Source: Chitinophagaceae bacterium (GTDB taxonomy: Bacteria; Bacteroidota; Bacteroidia; Chitinophagales; Chitinophagaceae). From it: 56,146 nt of DNA. Shown one piece after another: positions 28,226-36,609 of the stretch. The stretch spans positions 1 through 56,146 of the forward strand of contig JAIEQM010000021.1 of assembly GCA_019747705.1 (NCBI GenBank), read 5' to 3'. Position numbers and translations under genes: made by a program. The first letter of the stretch is position 1, and every line of letters starts with the position of its first letter. The notes below the pieces were generated by a model. That model saw only the letters and a list, made by a program, of their open reading frames with translations. It did not search any database and was not told where the DNA came from.

Positions 28226-29080
28226 ATGCGCCGTTTTATGAAAATATCATTTATGGTTTTATCCATCTTCTTACTGCTGTGGCTTATTATGGCACAAAGC
28301 TGTATGAAAATGCGCATCAGTGATCAGGAAGCAAAGAAAAAGTTTGATGAAGCTGGCATTTCCCTTAAAACACCAACGATTAATATTAATGGCTTTCCAC
28401 TACATTATGCACAAACAGGCAATGATACATTCCCTACTTTGTTATTTGTACATGGAACACCCGGCAGTTGGGATGCGTTTCAGAATTATTTAAAGAACAA
28501 AGAACTCTTGCAACATTACCGCATCATTTCCATTGACCGCCCGGGTTTTGGTTACAGTGATTTTGGTAATGCCATGAATTTAAGTGAACAAACAAAAATC
28601 ATCAGCCAGTGGATGGACAGCATTTACAATGGTAAGCCCATGATTGTGATTGGTCATAGCCTGGGCGGGCCCATGGCTATTAAACTTGGAGGAGCAAGAC
28701 CACAGTACATGAAAACGCTGGTGCTGCTGGCCGGCTCACAAGACCCCAATGAAGAAAAGCCGGAAAAGTGGCGGCCTGTATTATTTAAAACACCATTGAA
28801 TTATTTAATACCCGGCGCCCTGCGGCCCAGCAATGAAGAGCTGTGGTATTTAAAAAAAGATTTAAAAGAAATGGATGGCGATTATGAAAAAATAACCTTC
28901 CCCGTGTATATCCTCCATGGTAAAAAAGATATGCTGGTGCCTTATGGCAATATGGCTTACACTGAAAAGATGCTCACCAAAACCGATGCTGTTTATACCA
29001 TCACTTTTGAAAAAGAAAATCATTTTATTGTGTGGACGAGGGAGAAAGAAATTGTGGAGTTATTGATGAAGCTGAAGTAA
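28226..29080 (+). CDS. Alpha/beta-hydrolase, membrane-anchored
   Basis: 284 aa. N-terminal hydrophobic segment (about 5-25, ending AQSC, a possible lipobox). The alpha/beta-hydrolase fold follows: FVHGTPGSWDAF (oxyanion), nucleophile elbow GHSLGG (S near 140), acid in LHGKKDMLVPYGN and H in ENHFIVWTR. Substrate unknown; could be an ester or epoxide. It starts 13 bp after higA but is probably not functionally linked. Followed by the 78-bp repeat 29083-29160. Confidence 0.85.
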   Translation: MRRFMKISFMVLSIFLLLWLIMAQSCMKMRISDQEAKKKFDEAGISLKTPTININGFPLHYAQTGNDTFPTLLFVHGTPGSWDAFQNYLKNKELLQHYRIISIDRPGFGYSDFGNAMNLSEQTKIISQWMDSIYNGKPMIVIGHSLGGPMAIKLGGARPQYMKTLVLLAGSQDPNEEKPEKWRPVLFKTPLNYLIPGALRPSNEELWYLKKDLKEMDGDYEKITFPVYILHGKKDMLVPYGNMAYTEKMLTKTDAVYTITFEKENHFIVWTREKEIVELLMKLK

Positions 29081-29082
29081 GT

Positions 29083-29160
29083 TGTCATTCTGAACGCAGT
29101 GAAGAATCTGCCCGGCTGTTGTACATAAACCCAACAGATCCCCCGTACCCGGGGATGACA
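29083..29160. repeat. Dispersed repeat TGTCATTC...GGATGACA
   Basis: 78 bp between convergent genes, with end arms TGTCATTCTG and GGGGATGACA and inner AGAATCTG/CAACAGATC arms. It resembles a repeat known in many Bacteroidota genomes that flanks or separates genes; only one copy is in this window. It might fold into a hairpin and act as a terminator between the convergent genes. Confidence 0.6.
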
Positions 29161-32136
29161 TTAATTCATCAGCACCTTATACAACGCATCCTGCACTTTA
29201 CCACGCACATTCAGGGTTAATAATTTGGTATTGGTTCCCCCGTCAGGATAAACTCTGTTACTTAAAAACACATATACCATTTTATTGACGGGGTCAGCCC
29301 ATACGCAGGTGCCGGTATAACCTGTGTGCCCGAATGTTTCAGGTGATGCCAGTACGCAAGGATAACCATCTTTACGCATCAACGTATCTTTTCCCATATA
29401 TTTCTGCATCACATCCCGTTCCGGTTTATCAAAGCCCCAGCCACGCCGGCTGTTTGCACTGCCATAAGATGTAAACAACTTTACTGTTTCGGGTTTAAAA
29501 AAATGTTGTTCCCCAATTTGCCCCCCATTGCACAGCATTTGCATCAGCACCGCCAGTTCATATGCTGTACTGAATAAACCTGCATGGCCTGCCATACCAC
29601 CAAACATAGCAGCGCCGGGGTCATGCACATCGCCTCTTAATAATTGTCTGCGGAAAGTTACTTCACGTTCTGTTGGTACAATACGATTGAGTAAAAGATG
29701 GTTGCGTGGAAAGAACCCTGTTGAATGTAAATCCAGCGGCTCATAAAATGTTTTACGAACATAGGCATCCAGGCTCATGCCTGTAATTTGCTCAACAATC
29801 TTTCCGAGAAAAATAAAATCATTATCGCTGTACACATATTTCCCCCTGGGTCCAAGTTCGCTTTGGATCATGCGTGTGTACATGGTATCCACCCAGTCAT
29901 GTCGCATATATAAAGCTTCTGCCACACGTACTGGATATTCCCTATCACTTACTGATTCAAACTTATCATCATCCGGCACGCCGGTTTGTGAATCAATCAC
30001 TTCTTTATAAAATGGGATCCATGCTTTTAAACCTGCCTGGTGCAATAAAATATCTTCAACTACTAAATCAGCTTTATTTGTTCCGTTCACCCAGGGCAGG
30101 TAAGAACCTGAGTTTTTTTTTACATCAAGCTTTCCTTCTTCATACAATTTCATCACGGCAATATTGGTGGCGCAGATCTTTGTAACAGAGGCCATATCAA
30201 ACACACTTTCCAATGTCATGGGCTGTATTTGATCATAAGTATAATAGCCATACGCTTTTTCAAAAGCAATACTCCCGTTTTTTACGGCCATCACCACACA
30301 ACCGGGAAATGCTTTTCTTGTAATAGCATCTGCAATTATGGAATCAACGGTTATAAATTTTGTTTTATCTTCCAATTGTAAAGGCAGGTAAGCCGTTGCT
30401 GCTTTTTGATAACTTAAACCTGTTCCGAATTTAAAATTATCACAAACCGTTACCGGCAGTTTGCCCTGTGGCTGTGCTTTGCCGGTAATGATTTCATAAG
30501 CTTTTGTTTGCACCATATCATTATCCTCATAACACACCATCATGTTTTTAGCCGTACAAAAGTTTTTGGCTGCGTAGGGATTCCCAAATAATATCAACGC
30601 TGCTTTGGGTGATTGCAGCACCTGGTTAACTAAACGTATTGCACCGGGTGTAATATTAAAATTGTTGGCCGGCCGCCTGCTGTAATTGTGCACACCAATA
30701 ATGACCTGCTGATAATTTTTCCTGAGCATTTCTGCCATGCTTGCAATACGCCCCTCATCCTGCTTATAGCCAAAATAAAACACATCGGCTTTAAAATCTT
30801 CTTTTATCTTTTTTGAAATGGTGTTGTCAGCCACATCACCCACCAGCAGGTAAGCAATTTTATTTTCTTCATTTTTTACCTTATTTACAAATGCAAGCGC
30901 TGATGGATTTACCGGAAAAACAGATTCATCATTGTTCAGCAATGTAATGGCATGTTCGGCAATCATCTCATTCATCAAAGCCGTATTGGCATTCAAATCA
31001 GTTACAAGGTTATTGGTATCAATGGAGCTGATGCTGCTCAAACCATACAGATATTTTGCCATGAGTACACGGAGTACACGGCTGTTTAACTCATCCCAGC
31101 TCAATTTATTTTTTTTAACAGCTGACTTTATTTTATTGATAGCAGCAGGAATATCTGATGGCAAACAGAGCAAATCATTTCCTGCAATAAGCGACTGTAC
31201 ACTTGCTTCGCCATCCGGGAAAAATTTTTTTACACCCTGCATTTCCAGTGCATCAGTAAATGTGAGCCCGGTATATTGCAGTTCATTGCGCAACAGCTTT
31301 GTTACATTGTTGTAGGAAAGTGATGTAGCTACATTTTTGGTATTATCAATTGCAGGAATGTATAAATGCGCCACCATTACACTGCCCACCCCTTTTGAAA
31401 AAATTTCACGGAAAGGATAAAGCTCCAGCGAATCAAGCTGCGGTTTTGTTTTATTGATCACAGGTAAGTCCAGATGGCTGTCCGTATCCGTATCACCATG
31501 CCCCGGAAAATGTTTGGCGCAGGCCATCACACCATTATCCTGCATGCCTTTCATTACCTGCACACCAAAGAGTGCCACTTTATCTTTGTCTTCGCCAAAA
31601 GAACGGTCATTGATCACTGGGTTATTGGGATTGTTGTTGACATCCACCACCGGTGCAAAGTTTACCTGTATGCCCATACGCCTGCATTGTGCAGCAATAA
31701 GCTTTCCATATTCATAAGCATATTTTGCATCAGGCACGGCGCCCAGCATTAATTGCCGGGGTAAACTTACCACACTGTCCAGCCGCATACCCAAACCCCA
31801 TTCACCATCAATGGTCATCATCAACGGTGTTTGAGCAATACTTTGATAATAGTTGGTGAGACTGGCCTGCCGCACGGGGCCGCCCTGGAAAAAACAAAGT
31901 CCGCCCACATTGTATTTTTTGATGAGCGCTGTTACTGATTTTACATGATCAGCACCGAGATTGCTGTGTGCACGGATGATCATGAGTTGTGCAATACGCT
32001 GGTCTTTGTTTAAAGTTGCCAATACACTATCCGCCCATCGTTTTGCCAGTTCTTCTTTTGATTGGGAAAAAGAAACACTGATGCTCAGAAAAAATAAAAC
32101 CAGGAGGCAAAGAGGCTTACTGTATTTTTTAATCAT
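29161..32136 (-). CDS. Secreted GH3 beta-N-acetylhexosaminidase fused to a serine beta-lactamase-type domain
   Basis: 991 aa with a signal peptide (ends near SVSFSQ). Residues about 35-370 are a GH3 (NagZ-like) domain with KHFPGHGDTDTDSHLDLP, the NagZ signature containing the catalytic His-Asp dyad. A middle domain (about 380-580, GH3 C-terminal-like) precedes a class C beta-lactamase/esterase domain with SxxK (ASVTKI), YSDNDF (Y-x-N) and HTGYTG (third motif). The GH3 part would remove N-acetylglucosamine from peptidoglycan fragments; the second domain may be a D-amino-acid peptidase, esterase or carboxypeptidase. Fusions of this kind are known in Bacteroidota. It converges on the alpha/beta-hydrolase and diverges from mutL. 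Confidence 0.9.
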   Translation of the reverse strand: MIKKYSKPLCLLVLFFLSISVSFSQSKEELAKRWADSVLATLNKDQRIAQLMIIRAHSNLGADHVKSVTALIKKYNVGGLCFFQGGPVRQASLTNYYQSIAQTPLMMTIDGEWGLGMRLDSVVSLPRQLMLGAVPDAKYAYEYGKLIAAQCRRMGIQVNFAPVVDVNNNPNNPVINDRSFGEDKDKVALFGVQVMKGMQDNGVMACAKHFPGHGDTDTDSHLDLPVINKTKPQLDSLELYPFREIFSKGVGSVMVAHLYIPAIDNTKNVATSLSYNNVTKLLRNELQYTGLTFTDALEMQGVKKFFPDGEASVQSLIAGNDLLCLPSDIPAAINKIKSAVKKNKLSWDELNSRVLRVLMAKYLYGLSSISSIDTNNLVTDLNANTALMNEMIAEHAITLLNNDESVFPVNPSALAFVNKVKNEENKIAYLLVGDVADNTISKKIKEDFKADVFYFGYKQDEGRIASMAEMLRKNYQQVIIGVHNYSRRPANNFNITPGAIRLVNQVLQSPKAALILFGNPYAAKNFCTAKNMMVCYEDNDMVQTKAYEIITGKAQPQGKLPVTVCDNFKFGTGLSYQKAATAYLPLQLEDKTKFITVDSIIADAITRKAFPGCVVMAVKNGSIAFEKAYGYYTYDQIQPMTLESVFDMASVTKICATNIAVMKLYEEGKLDVKKNSGSYLPWVNGTNKADLVVEDILLHQAGLKAWIPFYKEVIDSQTGVPDDDKFESVSDREYPVRVAEALYMRHDWVDTMYTRMIQSELGPRGKYVYSDNDFIFLGKIVEQITGMSLDAYVRKTFYEPLDLHSTGFFPRNHLLLNRIVPTEREVTFRRQLLRGDVHDPGAAMFGGMAGHAGLFSTAYELAVLMQMLCNGGQIGEQHFFKPETVKLFTSYGSANSRRGWGFDKPERDVMQKYMGKDTLMRKDGYPCVLASPETFGHTGYTGTCVWADPVNKMVYVFLSNRVYPDGGTNTKLLTLNVRGKVQDALYKVLMN

Positions 32137-32160
32137 AGGCCTTAAAGTTAGTGAATTCTC

Positions 32161-32192
32161 TTTCGGCAGATGGTTGAAGAACTGTAAATTTG
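32161..32192 (+). promoter_or_regulatory. mutL promoter
   Basis: TTTC (32161-32164), 20-base spacer, TAAATTTG (32185-32192). The predicted RNA start near 32195 leaves a 20-base leader before GTG 32217, which has AAGGA at 32206-32210. A TTG at 32190 lies inside the promoter box and is unlikely as start. Confidence 0.6.
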
Positions 32193-32216
32193 CCGTTTCA
32201 TCAACAAGGAACTGAA

Positions 32217-34106
32217 GTGCCGGATATCATTCAACTTTTACCAGATCACATCGCCAATCAAATTGCAGCAGGAGAAGTTATTCAACGCCCGGCCAGCGCT
32301 GTGAAAGAGCTTTTGGAGAATGCAGTAGATGCAGGTGCAACTGAAATACAACTCATCATACAGGATGCCGGCAAACAATTGCTGCAGGTAATTGATAATG
32401 GCAAAGGCATGAGTGAAACAGATGCACGAATGGCTTTTGAACGCCACGCCACTTCCAAAATAAAAGCTATTGAAGATCTGTTCCGTATTAAAACCATGGG
32501 CTTTCGGGGTGAGGCGCTGGCATCTATTGCCGCTGTGGCGCAGGTGGAATTAAAAACCAAACGTGCGGAAGACAATGCCGGAACATTTATTGAAATTGAA
32601 AACAGTGTTGTAAAAAGGCAGGAACCAGTTGCTGTACCTGTTGGCACCAGCATTGCCATGAAGAATTTATTCTTCAATGTACCGGCACGCAGAAATTTTT
32701 TAAAAAGCAATGCAGCCGAGATGCGGCATATTGTGGATGAGTTTATTCGTGTGGCCATGGCCTATCCTGAAATATTTTTTTCCTTATCAGCCAACGGTCA
32801 GCAGTTATTTCATTTGGAAAAAGGAATGCTTAAACAGCGTATTGTTCAAATTCTCGGCAACCAATACAATTCAAAATTAGTTACGGTACAGGAGCATACG
32901 GATTATATGAATATCCGTGGTTTTATTGGCAAACCTGAAACAGCAAAGAAAACCAGGGGCGATCAGTATTTCTTTGTGAACAACCGCTTTATTAAAAGCG
33001 CTTACCTCAACCATGCGGTGGCAAGCGCTTTCCAGGAGATGATTGCCACAGACAGTTTTCCCACTTATGTTTTGTTTATTGATTTGGAACCTTCACAGGT
33101 AGATGTGAACGTACATCCCACCAAGCAGGAAATTAAATTTGAAGATGAGAAGATTGTATATGCGTTTGTACAATCTGCGGTGAAACATGCGCTGGCACAA
33201 TTCAGCATTACCCCAACGCTTGATTTCGATTTGGACCCCGGCATTCAGCAATTAGATGCAGTGAGCAAACCATTTACGGATCAAAAAAAGAATGAAGCAT
33301 CATCTTCATCTCTTTATCAAACGTTTACACAAAAACATGCAGCACATAAGATTGAGCCTTCTTATAAATCTGATGCTGCCAGCAGAAGTGATTTAAAACA
33401 CTGGAAAGATTTTTATGAAGCAGGAAAGAAGAAGCCGGTTGCCGGTAGTAATGAGTCTGTAGTACAAAACAAATTTTCAGTTGCTCAACAATCGGGCAAT
33501 CAAACAATCGAACAATTTGCATCCAAAGAATTATTCATCCCTGAGCAGGATTTTACCCAACTGCACAACACTTACATTATTGCTGCCACTAATACAGGTA
33601 TCATTGTTATTCATCAGCAAAATGCACATGAACGAATTTTGTTTGAAAAATACCAGCAGGCAGTAGCTGGCGCTGCTGTTGCCACACAAAGAAGTTTGTT
33701 TCCGGCAACATTGAATGTATCGCCACAGGATGCCGTTATGCTGCAGGATATACTTCCTGATCTGCATCAGCTCGGCTATCATGTGGAACCATTTGGTAAA
33801 AACACATTTGTAATTCAGGGCACACCGGCTGATGTGGAGCAGGGCAATGAAAGCTTTGCCATTGAAATGCTGCTGGAGCAAATCAAACATTTCAGCAGCG
33901 ATGTAAAATTTTCAAAAAGAGAAAAACTAATCCGTTCTTTAGCACAACAACATTCAATTAAACCTGGCAAATCTCTTTCACAAAAAGAAATGAAACACCT
34001 GGTTGAAGATTTGTTTCAATGTACCCAGCCAAACGTTACCGCTCTGGGCAACCCCACTTATACCGGGTTGAAAAAAGAGGACCTCGAAAAATTATTTGGC
34101 AAATAA
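32217..34106 (+). CDS. mutL: DNA mismatch repair protein MutL
   Basis: 629 aa from GTG 32217 (VPDIIQLLPDHIANQIAAGE). GHKL ATPase with NAVDAGAT (about 35-45), VIDNGKGM, TMGFRGEAL, then the S5-like domain (NRFIKSAYLN, DVNVHPTKQEI) and C-terminal dimerisation domain. The C-terminal nuclease motifs of many MutL proteins are changed: HQQNAHE where DQHAxxHE is expected, AQQHSIK where ACHxAIR is expected, TALGNP where CPHGRP is expected. It therefore should be the nickase-deficient type. The linker at about residue 425 contains AATCAAACAATC-type repeat DNA read in frame. Confidence 0.95.
   Translation: MPDIIQLLPDHIANQIAAGEVIQRPASAVKELLENAVDAGATEIQLIIQDAGKQLLQVIDNGKGMSETDARMAFERHATSKIKAIEDLFRIKTMGFRGEALASIAAVAQVELKTKRAEDNAGTFIEIENSVVKRQEPVAVPVGTSIAMKNLFFNVPARRNFLKSNAAEMRHIVDEFIRVAMAYPEIFFSLSANGQQLFHLEKGMLKQRIVQILGNQYNSKLVTVQEHTDYMNIRGFIGKPETAKKTRGDQYFFVNNRFIKSAYLNHAVASAFQEMIATDSFPTYVLFIDLEPSQVDVNVHPTKQEIKFEDEKIVYAFVQSAVKHALAQFSITPTLDFDLDPGIQQLDAVSKPFTDQKKNEASSSSLYQTFTQKHAAHKIEPSYKSDAASRSDLKHWKDFYEAGKKKPVAGSNESVVQNKFSVAQQSGNQTIEQFASKELFIPEQDFTQLHNTYIIAATNTGIIVIHQQNAHERILFEKYQQAVAGAAVATQRSLFPATLNVSPQDAVMLQDILPDLHQLGYHVEPFGKNTFVIQGTPADVEQGNESFAIEMLLEQIKHFSSDVKFSKREKLIRSLAQQHSIKPGKSLSQKEMKHLVEDLFQCTQPNVTALGNPTYTGLKKEDLEKLFGK
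33487..33515. repeat. AATCAAACAATC-type repeat inside the mutL linker
   Basis: AACAATCGGGCAATCAAACA followed by ATCGAACAA. It encodes QQSGNQTIEQ in the low-conservation linker between the MutL domains. The same motif is intergenic near 6481, 47880 and 54890. Confidence 0.5.
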
Positions 34107-34131
34107 AAAGCGGCGCCTGGAAAAGCGCCGC
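34105..34131 (-). terminator. Terminator between mutL and the PKD protein
   Basis: GCGGCGC (34110-34116), loop CTGGAAAA, GCGCCGC (34125-34131). On the minus strand it is followed by TTTTT (34105-34109), so it chiefly serves the PKD gene; mutL can also use the hairpin. Confidence 0.75.
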
Positions 34132-34155
34132 CCTGCTATAAGAAAATCACTATTC

Positions 34156-36282
34156 TCAATTCAATTTCTGAAATCTTGTTGTACAAACCTGGTTATTGTA
34201 TTTTACTTCCAGCGTATAATAACCAACAGGCAATGAAGCAATACCAATATTAAAACTGTTCCATCCGGCTGTACCATTAAAGAAATGAACACTTCTTCTC
34301 ACACCGGTTAAATCAAGAATGGAAGCCACCACGGTCTGATTGCTCTGCAGCTCAGCACGGAAATAAATTTGTGTTGTTGCAGGGTTGGGTGTTACCTGCA
34401 ATGAACATACAGGAAGGATATTGGCAATGGTAATCACCTGGCAATACTCTTTCACACAACCATTCATTGTTATGGCACGCAGGCAAACTTTATAAATACC
34501 GGGTAAGGTAAATGTATAAATTGGGTTATTGGCATTGATGATAACAGGCGCAGGTGCGCCATCTCTTTGTATGGTCCAGCGTTGTGATAAGATGGGCTGA
34601 TTGCTTACTGCTGTAAACTTAATGGCATTCCCCGCCGCATTTGTTCTCTGGTATTCATATTTCACCCATGTTAATTCGCAGGGTAAAGGACCAACGGTTA
34701 CTTCTTTGCAGGTAGTGGACGCACAGTTCTCACCACGGTAAACTGTTAAGCATACAGTGTATTTACCCGGGCGTTCATACTTATGTGCTGTAGCGGGTGT
34801 AAAGGATCCGGTACCATCACCAAATGTCCACACATATTTTAATGATGATAAGTTGAAGGATGCTTCAAACTTAACGGTATTGGGTTCAGAGGTTAACTGG
34901 AAATTGAAATTACTGAAACGCTCACAGTTAACAGGTTCAGGTATAACAACAGTTTTGCAAATTTCCTTTACACAACCGGCAAAGAATTCAATTCGTAAAC
35001 AAACATTATACGTGCCTGCTTTTTCATATTTATGGAATGGGCTCCATTCGGCACTGGTGGTGCCATCACCAAAACTCCACTTTACAGATGTGGGCTGTGT
35101 AATGGTGGCGGGTGTAAGGTTTTTAAATTGAACGCCACGCAGGGGATACACACTGTCAGTCGTCCAGCTAAAATTGGGTTCAATGTTACATGCACGTATC
35201 ACCACCTGCTTGCAAATTTCACGAACACAGGTATTACTTACATATACTTTCAAACATACGTTGTACACACCCGGTTGAGCATAAGTATGTAAAGGGTTCC
35301 ATTCATTGCTTCCGCTGCCATCACCAAAACTCCAGCTTGCCTGTGCATTGGCAGTGGGCGCCGGCGTTTGGTTGGTGAATTTTATTTTTAACGGGCTGGA
35401 TGGCTCTGCACTCCAAATAAAATTGGGTTGAATAGTACATGGAGGAACAATGCTTACAACACTGCAGAATGTTTTAGAACAGGTAACACCTGCAATATTA
35501 AAGCTGATGGTTAAGCATACGCTGTACTCACCGGCATTGTTATAAGTATGTGTTGGATTTTTATCAGCAGATGTACTGCCATCACCAAAGTTCCATTTAT
35601 AATTAAGAACAGGAGGTGAGTTGGGCAATGACTGATTGATAAACCTGATACGGAGATAATTCAAACTGTCTCTCACCCATTCAAATTTGGGCTGGAGCAG
35701 TTCGCATACATTACCCACCGTAATTTCTTTTACAGCCGAATCATAACAATTGGCCGTGCTGTTTTTTATGTAATGAACAATGCGGTAAAAACCGGGGTTT
35801 GCATAAGTATGTGATGGATTGGCAGCATCAGAAGTGCCCCCATCTCCAAAATGCCATTGATGCAATAACGGAACATTTGACTGAAGCGAAAAGAAATTAT
35901 AAGTAAGATTAGTATTGGTAACCTGGAAAGCAGCTTTACCAAGGCATGGGTTTACATTGGTTGGGTTAATAACGATATCCCGATAAAAACTATCAACACA
36001 ATTAGGAGTGGCGGTTGAATAAACAAATTGCCACACCCTGTAGGCGCCCGGTTGCGTATAAGTATGTGATGGATTGGCAACATTTTGTGCAAATGTGTTA
36101 TCACCAAAACGCCAGGAACGGGTTAGTGCAAGATCGGTTCCAACTGAAGTAAAGCCGGCAGTGTTGCCATTAATGGCGGCCTGAAACTCAGCTTTGCCTT
36201 TGCATGGACTTGTGTTTTGAGCAGTTGCTGCGGCAGTCCAGAGCATCAGGATGGCAAGCAGTGAGTGGAAAAATTGTTTCAT
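34156..36282 (-). CDS. PKD-repeat protein with a type IX secretion sorting domain
   Basis: 708 aa. Signal peptide (ends near TAAATAQ). Six clear PKD domains, each with FGD(G/N)...HTY/HKY...G.Y.V, plus a seventh degenerate one (IYTFTLPGIYKVCLRA). They span about residues 20-620. The last 80 residues are a T9SS type A sorting domain (VTPNPATTQIYFRAEL ... GYYTLEVKY ... RFQKLN). The protein is expected to be moved across the outer membrane by the T9SS and anchored or released, perhaps as an adhesin or structural surface protein. Many PKD units contain paired cysteines, a pattern that suggests disulfides. Confidence 0.92.
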   Translation of the reverse strand: MKQFFHSLLAILMLWTAAATAQNTSPCKGKAEFQAAINGNTAGFTSVGTDLALTRSWRFGDNTFAQNVANPSHTYTQPGAYRVWQFVYSTATPNCVDSFYRDIVINPTNVNPCLGKAAFQVTNTNLTYNFFSLQSNVPLLHQWHFGDGGTSDAANPSHTYANPGFYRIVHYIKNSTANCYDSAVKEITVGNVCELLQPKFEWVRDSLNYLRIRFINQSLPNSPPVLNYKWNFGDGSTSADKNPTHTYNNAGEYSVCLTISFNIAGVTCSKTFCSVVSIVPPCTIQPNFIWSAEPSSPLKIKFTNQTPAPTANAQASWSFGDGSGSNEWNPLHTYAQPGVYNVCLKVYVSNTCVREICKQVVIRACNIEPNFSWTTDSVYPLRGVQFKNLTPATITQPTSVKWSFGDGTTSAEWSPFHKYEKAGTYNVCLRIEFFAGCVKEICKTVVIPEPVNCERFSNFNFQLTSEPNTVKFEASFNLSSLKYVWTFGDGTGSFTPATAHKYERPGKYTVCLTVYRGENCASTTCKEVTVGPLPCELTWVKYEYQRTNAAGNAIKFTAVSNQPILSQRWTIQRDGAPAPVIINANNPIYTFTLPGIYKVCLRAITMNGCVKEYCQVITIANILPVCSLQVTPNPATTQIYFRAELQSNQTVVASILDLTGVRRSVHFFNGTAGWNSFNIGIASLPVGYYTLEVKYNNQVCTTRFQKLN

Positions 36283-36390
36283 AAAATGGTTTTTTGTCAG
36301 GGTTTTTATACCGCTTGTAAAAACTACTTAGATTAAACCTATTAAGGGCGGCATAATACATGTACTGATTTTCCTGCTGCCTCAGCTGAA

Positions 36391-36609
36391 CTAATTGTTG
36401 TTTACACTTGGTATTAATTGCTGTTTACTTACGGAGGTTTCCAGCAACTGAACGGCTTTTTCAAAGGAGGTGCAGAGGTAAGTTCCTTCAGGCAGTGTGT
36501 ACGCTGCCTGAAAAACAAAAAAACTTTCAGTAAAAAGTAATGAGCCTGTAATGATACTGGCTTCTGAAAAAGCATTTACTCTTACAAAAGGCGGAGATGC
36601 TTTATGAAA
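36391..36609 (-). pseudogene. Open frame without a start codon, gene remnant
   Basis: 72 codons on the minus strand, in frame with and directly after the TGA of the PBP4 gene (36610), ending at a TAG at 36391-36393. It reads FHKASPPFVRVNAFSEASII ... FVFQAAYTLPEGTYLCTSFE ... KAVQLLET with good amino-acid composition but no ATG, GTG or TTG near its start. The most economical view is the 3' half of a deleted gene, cut at the PBP4 stop. A stop-codon readthrough is possible but no such extension is known to me for PBP4. It contains a 9-bp perfect hairpin at 36487-36512. Confidence 0.4.
36487..36512. repeat. 9-bp perfect inverted repeat TTCAGGCAG/CTGCCTGAA
   Basis: Loop of 8 bases, no T-tract. It lies in the remnant frame, so it may be chance or a repeat. 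Confidence 0.4.
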
